Of a stretch of 64,000 nucleotides of DNA, positions 1-7,542 are shown piece by piece (the first letter of the stretch is position 1; each line of letters opens with the position of its first letter). The notes beneath the pieces are model-generated. The model was not told the origin of the DNA and ran no database searches. It was given only the letters and a program-made list of their open reading frames with translations. This DNA is from Robertmurraya dakarensis (GTDB lineage: Bacteria; Bacillota; Bacilli; Bacillales; Cytobacillaceae): assembly GCF_900156875.1 (NCBI RefSeq), contig NZ_LT707408.1, forward strand, positions 1,101,056 through 1,165,055. The letters are read 5' to 3'. The translations under genes were made by a program, and so were the position numbers.

Positions 1-1410
1 GCACTAATGCTAAAACGTGTTGATGCTGAATGGATTAAATTGACTAGACGATGGACCTTGGTAGCTTGGTTGTTTTTAACACTCGGGAATATAATCGGTG
101 GCTGGTGGGCCTATCTTGAACTTGGCTGGGGAGGATATTGGGCGTGGGACCCTGTAGAAAATGCGAGTTTTCTCCCATGGTTAACCGTTTCTGCTTTCCT
201 GCATTCCGTGATGATTCAAGAACGTAAAGGTATGCTAAAGACATGGAATATCAGCTTGGTGATTCTGTCGTATGTGTTGACCCTGTTTGGAACGTTCCTA
301 GTTCGAAGCGGAATATTAACGAGTGTTCATGCATTTGGTAATGGCAATCTCGGAACCTATTTCTTAATATTTATGGCTTTTATGGCATTGCTTTCTATCT
401 ATGTTGTGATGACAAGGTATCAATTAATTCGTAAAGAAACAAATCCTATTGAATCTTATTTTTCAAAGGAAAGTTCGTTTCTATTAAATAATTTGATTTT
501 AGTTGCAGGGGCATTCGCAGTGTTTTGGGGATCCATGTATCCGCTTATTTCAGAAGTAATTACAGGAACAAAGGTGAATGTTGGACCACCTTATTTCAAT
601 AAGGTTATGGCACCAATTATGCTTGGCCTTATTGTGTTGATGGCAATTTGTCCATTAATTGCATGGCAAAAAGCAACAGTAGAGAAGTTTTTAAAAAATC
701 TTATCTGGCCTCTTACGGCAGGGATTGTTACTGCTATCGTCCTTATAGCTGTCGGTGTGAAAGGTATTTTTCCAATCATAGGCTTAGCTTCTGCTGTATT
801 TATGTTTGCAACGCATATTAAAGAGTTCGTAAGTGGAATTAAAGCTCGTATGAAAGCGACAAAAGAAAATGCTGCCAAAGCATCTCTTAGATTATTACTG
901 AAAAATCAAAGGAGATATGGCGGATATATCGTGCATATTGGTATTGCAGTAATAGCAATAGGGGTTATTTCCTCCACTGCTTATCCGAAAGATGTATTAC
1001 AAACGGTTGAAACCGGTGAAAGTTTTAAAATCGGGCAATATGAACTAACTTTCAAAGGGCTGACAGAGCATACAGAAAATGGGAATGGAATCGTCGCTGC
1101 AACTCTTGATGTTAATCATAAAGGAGAAAGGGTTGGAGAGATAAAGCCAGAAAAAATATTTTATGAAACATGGCCTGAACCTTCATCGGAAGTGGCGATT
1201 AAAACAAATTTAACAGAAGATCTTTACGTAGTATTAAGTTCTTGGGAAGACAGGGATAAAGTGACACTGCAAGCAAAGGTAAATCCATTTGTCAGCTGGA
1301 TTTGGACTGGAGGAATGATCATGGTCATTGGTACAGGAATCAGCCTGATTGGCGGAAGAACATCCCGGGCGTATAAATTAAAGCCAGGAACGCTTAAGGC
1401 TGGTGTGTAG
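1..1410 (+). CDS. ccmF: Cytochrome c maturation heme lyase subunit CcmF (5' end outside window)
   Basis: The frame is open from base 1, so the N-terminal third of the protein lies upstream; about 469 codons are visible against a usual 630-660. The tryptophan-rich heme-handling WWD motif (GGYWAWDPVEN) is near visible residues 42-52 and is followed by several membrane helices. The C-terminal part has the soluble beta-rich domain and final helix typical of CcmF. In System I, CcmF acts at the outer face of the membrane, taking heme from CcmE and ligating it to CXXCH apocytochrome. It leads directly into a ccmH-like gene, in an operon ending with nrfHA. The identification is firm. Confidence 0.93.
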   Translation, partial: ALMLKRVDAEWIKLTRRWTLVAWLFLTLGNIIGGWWAYLELGWGGYWAWDPVENASFLPWLTVSAFLHSVMIQERKGMLKTWNISLVILSYVLTLFGTFLVRSGILTSVHAFGNGNLGTYFLIFMAFMALLSIYVVMTRYQLIRKETNPIESYFSKESSFLLNNLILVAGAFAVFWGSMYPLISEVITGTKVNVGPPYFNKVMAPIMLGLIVLMAICPLIAWQKATVEKFLKNLIWPLTAGIVTAIVLIAVGVKGIFPIIGLASAVFMFATHIKEFVSGIKARMKATKENAAKASLRLLLKNQRRYGGYIVHIGIAVIAIGVISSTAYPKDVLQTVETGESFKIGQYELTFKGLTEHTENGNGIVAATLDVNHKGERVGEIKPEKIFYETWPEPSSEVAIKTNLTEDLYVVLSSWEDRDKVTLQAKVNPFVSWIWTGGMIMVIGTGISLIGGRTSRAYKLKPGTLKAGV

Positions 1411-1411
1411 A

Positions 1412-1888
1412 ATGTATTCGAAGCGACTTTTGTTATTAATCGGAATTTTTCTTCTGGCAATCCCGGTTACTGCCTTAGCGAACAATGATTATAATTCAAA
1501 GGAATTTCAATCGATTATTTCCCAGCTGGATATGCAAGGACATGCGAACGATGAATTATCAACATGTAAAGTGAAGCAAATGTACTTTGAGGAAGTGGCC
1601 GAGATGCTTAACAATGGAATGACAGAATCAGAGATTCTGCAATCCTATGTTGATGAATATGGCCAAGCCGCTTTAAGAGAGCCATCTCAAGATAAAAGTG
1701 GGCTTATCGCTTGGGGGATGCCTTTAGCTGGTCTTGGCGGAGGCTCAGTGATTGTTGCTTACTGGATAAAAAAGCTTAAAGGAAAAGAAAAAATGAACGA
1801 AGAGGGAGACCATCTTAAATGGGAATCTGAAATTGAAAAAGAAATGCTTGAAAAAATATTTGATGAAGAGCGCCGGAAGCATTTTTAG
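1412..1888 (+). CDS. ccmH: CcmH/CycL/NrfF-like protein lacking the CXXC pair
   Basis: 158 residues: a signal peptide or anchor (residues 5-23), an extracytoplasmic helical domain, a second membrane helix (about 98-115) and a charged C-terminal tail. The pattern GMTESEI...YVDEYGQAALREP matches the conserved second half of the CcmH domain. CcmH normally reduces apocytochrome cysteines through an (L)RCxxCQ motif; here the only cysteine is Cys52 in LSTCKVKQ, so no thiol pair is present. A GTG at 1403 is in frame, but the ATG at 1412 fits better. It follows the ccmF stop immediately. The family call is good; redox activity is doubtful. Confidence 0.8.
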   Translation: MYSKRLLLLIGIFLLAIPVTALANNDYNSKEFQSIISQLDMQGHANDELSTCKVKQMYFEEVAEMLNNGMTESEILQSYVDEYGQAALREPSQDKSGLIAWGMPLAGLGGGSVIVAYWIKKLKGKEKMNEEGDHLKWESEIEKEMLEKIFDEERRKHF

Positions 1889-1899
1889 GAGCTGAAAAG

Positions 1900-2253
1900 A
1901 TGGATTATATATTTTTATTTCTATGTTCAATTATAATATTGACTTGCTTTTATTTCGTTGCAGCACCATTCTTTTCGAAGGAAGAAGTAAGTTCTGATAA
2001 TAGTATTCGAGAAGAGGTTAGTCTTGAATCCGTATACAGAGCTGTGAATGAACTCGAAATGGATTTCTTAATGATGAAAATGGAAGAAAAAGACTATCTA
2101 CAGTTGAAAGAGCAGTATCAACTACTCGCTGCCAATCTAATGAAGAAGGGTCATCAACATACAAAGAAAAAATCAGGATTCGATGACAGTGCCCAGGCGG
2201 AGCTTGAGATTATGAAAGAGCTGCAAATACTGAGGAAATTTGGAGGAAGGTAA
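1900..2253 (+). CDS. Small membrane protein with coiled coil, CcmI N-domain-like
   Basis: 117 residues. An N-terminal membrane helix (about 3-25) is followed by a charged helical region with the pattern LESVYRAVNELEMDF...EKDYLQLKEQY. This recalls the N-terminal domain of CcmI/CycH, which bridges CcmF and the CcmH thioredox subunits. The TPR-containing apocytochrome-binding domain of proteobacterial CcmI is absent. It sits between ccmH and ccmA with short spacers, so a role in the ccm complex is inferred from position. No enzymatic motif is visible. Confidence 0.6.
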   Translation: MDYIFLFLCSIIILTCFYFVAAPFFSKEEVSSDNSIREEVSLESVYRAVNELEMDFLMMKMEEKDYLQLKEQYQLLAANLMKKGHQHTKKKSGFDDSAQAELEIMKELQILRKFGGR

Positions 2254-2255
2254 TC

Positions 2256-2597
2256 ATGAACGTTCCTGCATTTCATCCAGAGTGGATTGTTACTTTTTGG
2301 TTAACAACACCCGGAATTAATAAAATAGACCCACATCTTGTATTAGCAGTTGTTTTGGCAGCCATTGGAGTGTATGTGTTTAAAATTAGAGCTGTAAAGA
2401 CAAATAAAATGGAAAAAGATGAAGAGCAATTTAAGTATCTTTTATCGAAAAAAAATGTCATTGAAAAAGAATTAAAAGAGTTAGAAAGGCAATGTCTAGA
2501 ACATTGTATTACAGACGAGCAGTTTAAGAATAAGAAAAGAGAATTGGAAAAGTATCTTGTCGTTACGGAACAAGAGCTGCAACAATTCACTTTATGA
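2256..2597 (+). CDS. Second small membrane/coiled-coil protein of the ccm operon
   Basis: 113 residues. One membrane helix (about 27-45) is followed by a basic stretch, which suggests a cytoplasmic C-terminus, then a long predicted coiled coil. The coil contains a CxxxC pair (QCLEHC) and the pattern TDEQFKNKKRELEKYL, which again resembles the short helical segment of CcmI-type or SHOCT-like proteins. It begins two bases after the preceding stop and overlaps ccmA by four bases, so translation is probably coupled. I do not recognise an exact family; involvement in cytochrome c maturation is inferred from the operon. Confidence 0.5.
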   Translation: MNVPAFHPEWIVTFWLTTPGINKIDPHLVLAVVLAAIGVYVFKIRAVKTNKMEKDEEQFKYLLSKKNVIEKELKELERQCLEHCITDEQFKNKKRELEKYLVVTEQELQQFTL

Positions 2598-3316
2598 AAG
2601 AGTTGGAAATTATGCTTGAAATAAAGAATCTAACTAAAATACTCTCAGATAAATTAATCCTTCGGGGTGTTTCACTGAAACTTAATAAAGGTGAAATTCT
2701 GGCCGTTGTCGGTCCAAATGGTGCTGGGAAAAGTACATTCTTTAAGTGTACTGTTGGACTCCTGCAGCCAAGTGGCGGTGAAATTATCGTTGATGGTGAA
2801 ATCATTAAAAAGAAATCAGCAGCAACCAGGAAAAAGATTGGTTTTCTAGGGCATGAATCCTTTCTTTACAGTACGCTAACCCCACTTGAAAATCTAAGGT
2901 TTTATGGGAAGTTATACAAAGTGAAGAGTATTGATTCAAAAGCAAATCAACTCTTAAAGGAAGTGGGACTGCATTTGTTTAAGGATGTCCCGATTAGGTC
3001 ATTTTCAAGAGGTATGCTGCAAAGATTATCAATTGCAAGAGTAATGTTAGCAGATCCAGAGATCCTTATGCTGGATGAGCCGCATACTGGCTTAGATCAA
3101 GATGCAGTTTCACTTCTAAATATGATTATAAAAGAGAAAAAGAATATAGGAACATCTGTCTTGCTTATTTCTCATGATTTTGAACAAGTACAAGCTTTAG
3201 CAGACAGTGTCGCGGTTTTAAAAAAAGGAAAAATTATTGATACCGCACCGTTGAATGCTGATTTAAATTTGGAAAAGATGAAGGATTGGTATTCAAGGGC
3301 GGTGTCAGAGGGATGA
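2594..3316 (+). CDS. ccmA: CcmA, ATP-binding subunit of the heme-chaperone release ABC transporter
   Basis: ABC ATPase of about 240 residues: Walker A GPNGAGKST (40-48), signature FSRGMLQRL, Walker B ILMLDEP followed by the D-loop HTGLD, and the switch histidine in ISHD. With CcmB and CcmC it uses ATP hydrolysis to release holo-CcmE from CcmCD. The start at 2594 overlaps the previous gene (ATGA-type coupling); an in-frame ATG at 2612 is possible. The stop overlaps the ccmB start. Confidence 0.88.
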   Translation: MKELEIMLEIKNLTKILSDKLILRGVSLKLNKGEILAVVGPNGAGKSTFFKCTVGLLQPSGGEIIVDGEIIKKKSAATRKKIGFLGHESFLYSTLTPLENLRFYGKLYKVKSIDSKANQLLKEVGLHLFKDVPIRSFSRGMLQRLSIARVMLADPEILMLDEPHTGLDQDAVSLLNMIIKEKKNIGTSVLLISHDFEQVQALADSVAVLKKGKIIDTAPLNADLNLEKMKDWYSRAVSEG

Positions 3317-3996
3317 AAGATATTCTTTCTGATGCTATTACGATCGCTGGAAAGGATCTTAGCAATGAATTCAAGACTAAACAAACGATTGGGACAATGG
3401 TGATTTTTTCAGCATTAGTGATCCTGGTTTTCAGCTTTGCTTTTGATCCGACTAATAATACAGTTAAGGCTGTTATTCCTGGCTTAATTTGGGTGATTAC
3501 TATTTTCTCAGGGACTCTAGGATTAAACCGTTCTTTCGTTTCCGAATTAGAAAATAATTGTCTTACTGGGTTAAGATCTGCTCCTATTGATGTAACAAGC
3601 ATTTATTTAGGGAAGACATTGGCGAATTTTACGCTCGTTACGATTGTGCAGACAATTAGTATTCCAGTTCTTTTTCTTTTGTTTAATTATCGGTTTACTG
3701 GCTCATTGCTTTGGTTCATTCTAATTGTTTTAAGCGGAACTTTTGGATTTATTGTAGTTGGTACCTTTTTATCAGCACTTGCAGCAAATGCAAAAAATAG
3801 TGAAATGCTATTGCCGGTATTACTTCTTCCACTATTAAGTCCGCTTATGATCGCAGCGGTTCAGGCAACAACGATCGTGCTCGTGAATGAACAAATCAGT
3901 GATGCTATCGGTTGGCTTCAGTTAATGACAGCGTATGATCTGCTGTTCTTAGGAGCATGTTTTTTATTATTCGAATTCATAATGGAGGGGTCATAA
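3313..3996 (+). CDS. ccmB: CcmB, membrane subunit of the heme-chaperone ABC transporter
   Basis: 227 residues with about six membrane helices and the CcmB-like region around GTLGLNRSFVSELENNCLTG. The start is the ATG at 3313 that overlaps the ccmA stop (ATGA); an upstream in-frame start at 3286 would lie deep in ccmA and is less likely. Its stop shares a base with the ccmC start (TAATG). The family is clear from sequence and neighbours. Confidence 0.88.
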   Translation: MKDILSDAITIAGKDLSNEFKTKQTIGTMVIFSALVILVFSFAFDPTNNTVKAVIPGLIWVITIFSGTLGLNRSFVSELENNCLTGLRSAPIDVTSIYLGKTLANFTLVTIVQTISIPVLFLLFNYRFTGSLLWFILIVLSGTFGFIVVGTFLSALAANAKNSEMLLPVLLLPLLSPLMIAAVQATTIVLVNEQISDAIGWLQLMTAYDLLFLGACFLLFEFIMEGS

Positions 3997-4706
3997 TGAA
4001 AGAGGTTTCCAGCTTAATTGACCGTATATTGTTTTATGCACTAGTTCCTTCTTTCTTTATATTATTATACTTAATTTTCATTTGGTCACCTGTTGAAAAG
4101 GTAATGGGTGTAACACAGAAAATCTTTTATTTCCATGTAGGAAGTGCCTGGGTTGCATTTCTCGCATTCTTTGTCGTTGGGTATTATAGTGTTCGAAATC
4201 TAATTAAGCCGAACATGAAGCATTTTATATTTGCTGGTGCTTCAGCAGAAATTGGTGTTCTTTTCACAACCATTACTTTAATAACCGGAATGATATGGGG
4301 AAGAGCAAGCTGGAATACTTGGTGGAGCTGGGAACCCCGGCTCGTTACTACATTAATTCTATGGTTTATTTACGTAGCATATTTGTTTATAAGAAAAATG
4401 GATGGTTCCTGGGAGAAGATCGCTAAGCTCTCGTCCGTTTTTGGAATTATCGGCTGTTTAAATGTACCGATTGTTTTCATGGCGATTCGCTGGTGGAATT
4501 CAAAGCTGCATCCTATCGTATTTGGTGAAGGAAAAGGTCAATCTGGTGGTGGAATTGAACCTGAGATGCTTATAACTCTTCTATTCTCAGTATTTACTAT
4601 TTCATTATTATACGTTTTCCTTATGAGAAAAGGAGCAGAAATTGAGAGAATGCGTGTGATTGTCAGGAATCAAAAAAATAAATTGATGAATAAACTTGCA
4701 AGTTAA
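3996..4706 (+). CDS. ccmC: CcmC, heme-handling protein loading CcmE
   Basis: 236 residues, six membrane helices, with two histidines in outward loops (HVGSAW near residue 42; a later His in KLHPIV) expected to ligand heme. The tryptophan-rich motif is NTWWSWEPRLV, where many CcmC proteins read WGTWWxWDxRL, so the usual Asp is Glu. CcmC attaches heme to the chaperone CcmE together with CcmD. The start is the ATG at 3996, one base before the ccmB stop ends. No ccmE is inside the window; it may lie upstream of ccmF. Confidence 0.9.
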   Translation: MKEVSSLIDRILFYALVPSFFILLYLIFIWSPVEKVMGVTQKIFYFHVGSAWVAFLAFFVVGYYSVRNLIKPNMKHFIFAGASAEIGVLFTTITLITGMIWGRASWNTWWSWEPRLVTTLILWFIYVAYLFIRKMDGSWEKIAKLSSVFGIIGCLNVPIVFMAIRWWNSKLHPIVFGEGKGQSGGGIEPEMLITLLFSVFTISLLYVFLMRKGAEIERMRVIVRNQKNKLMNKLAS

Positions 4707-4723
4707 TTTAAGGAGGAAATAAG

Positions 4724-4855
4724 ATGAACTACTTATTTTTAGCAACTTCTGTTGTATGGGTACTAATCGCAGGGTATGTTGTTATTCTTGGCAAGAGGCA
4801 GAAAAAGTTACAAAAAGAAATTTTTCAACTAGAGGAATGGAATTCAGAACAATAA
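4724..4855 (+). CDS. ccmD: CcmD-like small membrane protein
   Basis: 43 residues, starting seven bases after a strong AAGGAGG site. The N-terminal half is one membrane helix (about residues 3-23); the tail is basic then charged (GKRQKKLQKE). Size, topology and place directly after ccmC match CcmD, which stabilises the CcmC-CcmE complex. Such short genes are easily missed by automatic callers. The call rests on topology and position because CcmD sequences are poorly conserved. Confidence 0.7.
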   Translation: MNYLFLATSVVWVLIAGYVVILGKRQKKLQKEIFQLEEWNSEQ

Positions 4856-4871
4856 AAAGCAGGTGAAGAGG

Positions 4872-5378
4872 ATGGGCAAAAAACTTGTACCGATTTTGGT
4901 CATCGTTATCGTTGTTGGAGTCTTTGGCTTCCTTATGAATGGCCTGAGCGGGAAAGCATCCACAACCCCAGGCGATCAAGCAATTGACTTTGAATTAAAG
5001 GATATTGATGGAAAGAGTTATAGATTATCAGATTTAAGAGGTCAAACTGTTGTGTTAAACTTCTTTGCCACATGGTGCCAGCCTTGTATAGATGAAGCAC
5101 CAGAACTTGAAGCCTTTGGCAATGATTACCCTGATGCAAAGTTAATTATTGTTGCCAGAGGAGAATCAAAAAAAAGAATGGAAAAGTATATAAATGAGAC
5201 CGATTCCAAGCTCCTTTATTTACTTGATACGAAAGAGACCGTATCGAAGGATTATAGTGTCATTGGGCAGCCTGAAACGATCATTATAAATAAAGATGGG
5301 ACGATCGATGAAAGATTTACTGGTCCCACAACAAAAGATAATTTGATTAAGTTAATAGAAGAAAACGTCTCTCTTTAG
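4872..5378 (+). CDS. ccmG: CcmG/ResA-like membrane-anchored thioredoxin
   Basis: 168 residues: an N-terminal anchor (5-22), then a TlpA/ResA-type thioredoxin domain with active site WCQPC (Cys69, Cys72) and cis-proline near GQPE. It would reduce apocytochrome c cysteines before heme attachment. The ATG at 4872 lies five bases after AGGTGA; a GTG at 4863 is in frame but badly placed. As the CcmH-like protein lacks a CXXC, this may be the only thiol reductase encoded in the visible part of the operon. Confidence 0.85.
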   Translation: MGKKLVPILVIVIVVGVFGFLMNGLSGKASTTPGDQAIDFELKDIDGKSYRLSDLRGQTVVLNFFATWCQPCIDEAPELEAFGNDYPDAKLIIVARGESKKRMEKYINETDSKLLYLLDTKETVSKDYSVIGQPETIIINKDGTIDERFTGPTTKDNLIKLIEENVSL

Positions 5379-5384
5379 CCATGT

Positions 5385-5407
5385 TTAAAACACAAAATGT
5401 GTTTTAA
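5385..5407 (+). other. Hairpin between ccmG and nrfH
   Basis: Perfect 10-bp inverted repeat (TTAAAACACA / TGTGTTTTAA) with a 3-base loop, seven bases after ccmG. No T-run follows directly, so it is not a classical terminator. It could set relative levels of the ccm and nrf parts by RNA processing or partial termination. Confidence 0.5.
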
Positions 5408-5439
5408 TAGATTAATTTTTTGGCAGGGGAGGTGATGAA

Positions 5440-5949
5440 ATGTTAAAGAAAAAGAAGCTGTGGTTATTCATAGGAGTGTTTGCGGGAATTATTCTATCTG
5501 TTGTAACCATTAAAACGTTTGCTTATACGGATAGTGCTGAGTTTTGCAGCAGCTGTCATATTATGACGAATGTACATGATTCCTTTTCAGAATCTACACA
5601 TGCCAACTTAGCCTGCAGTGATTGCCATTTGCCACATGATACAATGGCAAATAAGTTATACAATAAGGCAAAAGCAGGATTGGGCCATGTGTATTTTAAT
5701 ACACTCGGTGAAGATAAAATTCCCGATGTACTGCACGCAACAGATAATTCAGAAGAAATTATCAATGATAACTGCATAGGCTGTCATGAAAGTACGTTAG
5801 ACAATGTATCACATGATGCAAAGGAAAGCTGTTCAAGCTGTCATGAGGCCGTACCACATGGAAATGATTTTAAGAACGAGGATTTTTTCCAGCCTGCTAA
5901 GCCAGGTGAGCTACTAGAAAATAAGGGAGGTACAATGAATAATGGCTAG
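5440..5949 (+). CDS. nrfH: NrfH, membrane tetraheme quinol dehydrogenase of nitrite reductase
   Basis: 169 residues: one N-terminal membrane anchor (7-28) and four CXXCH heme sites (CSSCH near 36, CSDCH, CIGCH, CSSCH), matching the NapC/NirT family branch NrfH. It takes electrons from menaquinol and passes them to NrfA at the outer face of the membrane. The start follows GGGGAGGTGATGAA. It overlaps nrfA by eight bases. Confidence 0.93.
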   Translation: MLKKKKLWLFIGVFAGIILSVVTIKTFAYTDSAEFCSSCHIMTNVHDSFSESTHANLACSDCHLPHDTMANKLYNKAKAGLGHVYFNTLGEDKIPDVLHATDNSEEIINDNCIGCHESTLDNVSHDAKESCSSCHEAVPHGNDFKNEDFFQPAKPGELLENKGGTMNNG

Positions 5950-7375
5950 GAATTTTCAATGGGTTTCCTTGCTACTAGCTGCTATCGTTCTTATCGTTTC
6001 TGGCTGTTCTAGCTCTGATAGTGAAAAAGCATCAGCTGATACAGCAACAACCGGACTTGATAAAAATGAAATCAGCAATGAAGCATTCAAGGATATATTC
6101 CCGCTTCAATACGAGAGTTATATGAAAAACGAAGAAATGGAAGATACGACATACAGCGGATCTGTGAAACGCAGTAAGTTCGATCATGATAAAGAACCAT
6201 ACTTACCAATCCTCTTCAATGGATATGGGTTTGCAATTGAGTATAATGAAGATCGCGGGCATATTTATGCTAACGAAGATATTCGTGCAATTGCAAGGAT
6301 CAATGATAAATCTGTCGGTTCTTGTCTTACGTGTAAATCAACTGCAGTTCCTCATTTAATCGAGGAAATGGGTGATGATTACTGGGGTGGAAACTTTAAT
6401 GAAACCATCTGGCCAGCAGCAGAAGCAATGGGACATTCACCAATCGGTTGTTCTGACTGTCATGATCCAGAAACAATGGACTTGCGAGTGACACGTCCGA
6501 GTTTCATTAAAGCCATGGAATCACAAGGAATTGATATGTCTAATCCAACAAAAAATGATATGCGTAATTATGTTTGCGGCCAATGTCACGTAGAATATTA
6601 TTTTGCTCCTGAAAATAGTGAAGTAACATTCCCATGGGCAAATGGCTTTAAACCGGAAGATATGTATGAATACTATGAAACGGTTGCTAAAGATCGTGGA
6701 TTTAATCAAGACTGGATCCATAATGTTTCAGGAACGCCAATTCTAAAAGCGCAGCATCCTGACTTCGAAACGCATTTAGAAGGACCACACGGTCAAGCAG
6801 GTGTAACATGTGCCGATTGTCATATGCCATATGAGAGGGTTGATGGTAAGAAGAAAATTACTTCCCACTGGTGGACCTCACCGCTTAAGACAATGGAAGA
6901 GTCTTGCGCTACTTGCCATAGCAATCGGGATTTAGAGGACCTTGAAGAAAGGGTATTAACGATTCAAGAAACTCATATGGAACAACTCCATGCTTCAGAG
7001 GATATTTCGATAACGGCGCACTATTATATTAATAAAATGATCACATCTGGTGTAAGTGAAGAAAAGATTAAAGAAGCACAGGAACATGTCCGAAAAGGTC
7101 AATGGTTCTGGGATATTGTAGCAGCAGAAAGTGCAGCTGGTTTCCATAATCCTCAAGGAGCTATGGACACGCTTAAGCTTTCATCAGATGAGTCAAATAA
7201 AGCGATTAAGCTTGCAACTGAAGAGTTAGTCAAAAAAGGTGTAAGTATAGAGGAACTAGATAAAGAGATAGAAAAAGTGAAGAAGGCTGTATACGAGGAG
7301 ACAGATAATTTCAAGAAGAAAGATCATGCAACAAATGATTATTTCCCTCCACAGCAGCCTGCTCCAAAAAAATAA
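5942..7375 (+). CDS. nrfA: NrfA, pentaheme ammonia-forming cytochrome c nitrite reductase
   Basis: 477 residues with five heme sites in order: CLTCK (the active-site lysine-ligated heme), CSDCH, CGQCH, CADCH and CATCH. It reduces nitrite to ammonium with six electrons. The N-terminus is a lipoprotein signal with lipobox VSGC (Cys22), so the enzyme is probably anchored outside the membrane, as expected without a periplasm. The operon partner NrfH supplies electrons, and the upstream ccm genes supply heme attachment. The rare CXXCK site needs a special heme lyase in E. coli (NrfEFG); which lyase serves it here is open. Confidence 0.96.
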   Translation: MARNFQWVSLLLAAIVLIVSGCSSSDSEKASADTATTGLDKNEISNEAFKDIFPLQYESYMKNEEMEDTTYSGSVKRSKFDHDKEPYLPILFNGYGFAIEYNEDRGHIYANEDIRAIARINDKSVGSCLTCKSTAVPHLIEEMGDDYWGGNFNETIWPAAEAMGHSPIGCSDCHDPETMDLRVTRPSFIKAMESQGIDMSNPTKNDMRNYVCGQCHVEYYFAPENSEVTFPWANGFKPEDMYEYYETVAKDRGFNQDWIHNVSGTPILKAQHPDFETHLEGPHGQAGVTCADCHMPYERVDGKKKITSHWWTSPLKTMEESCATCHSNRDLEDLEERVLTIQETHMEQLHASEDISITAHYYINKMITSGVSEEKIKEAQEHVRKGQWFWDIVAAESAAGFHNPQGAMDTLKLSSDESNKAIKLATEELVKKGVSIEELDKEIEKVKKAVYEETDNFKKKDHATNDYFPPQQPAPKK

Positions 7376-7387
7376 TAATTTGATAGG

Positions 7388-7424
7388 AAAACACTGTGCA
7401 TTTAGTAGTTATGTACAGTGTTTT
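7388..7424 (+). terminator. Terminator of the ccm-nrf operon
   Basis: Stem AAAACACTGT / ACAGTGTTTT with a 17-base loop, ending in TTTTCTTTATT, 12 bases after nrfA. Confidence 0.8.
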
Positions 7425-7491
7425 CTTTATTCTGACAGGAATCCTTAAAAGTGTCAATAAAAAGACATAAAATAGCGTGAAGTTTCTATTA

Positions 7492-7525
7492 ATAAAAAAC
7501 GGTCCCAGCTAGAGTTGCGGGGACC
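7492..7525 (-). terminator. Terminator of clpE
   Basis: On the minus strand, GGTCCC...GGGACC is followed by a G and a run of T, 17 bases after the clpE stop. Confidence 0.75.
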
Positions 7526-7542
7526 ATAATGTTAGTAATTGT

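Noticed and set aside
5385..5407. Possible Fnr or Rex operator at the ccmG-nrfH junction
   Set aside because: The palindrome does not match TGTGA-N6-TCACA or TTGTGAA-N4-TTCACAA.
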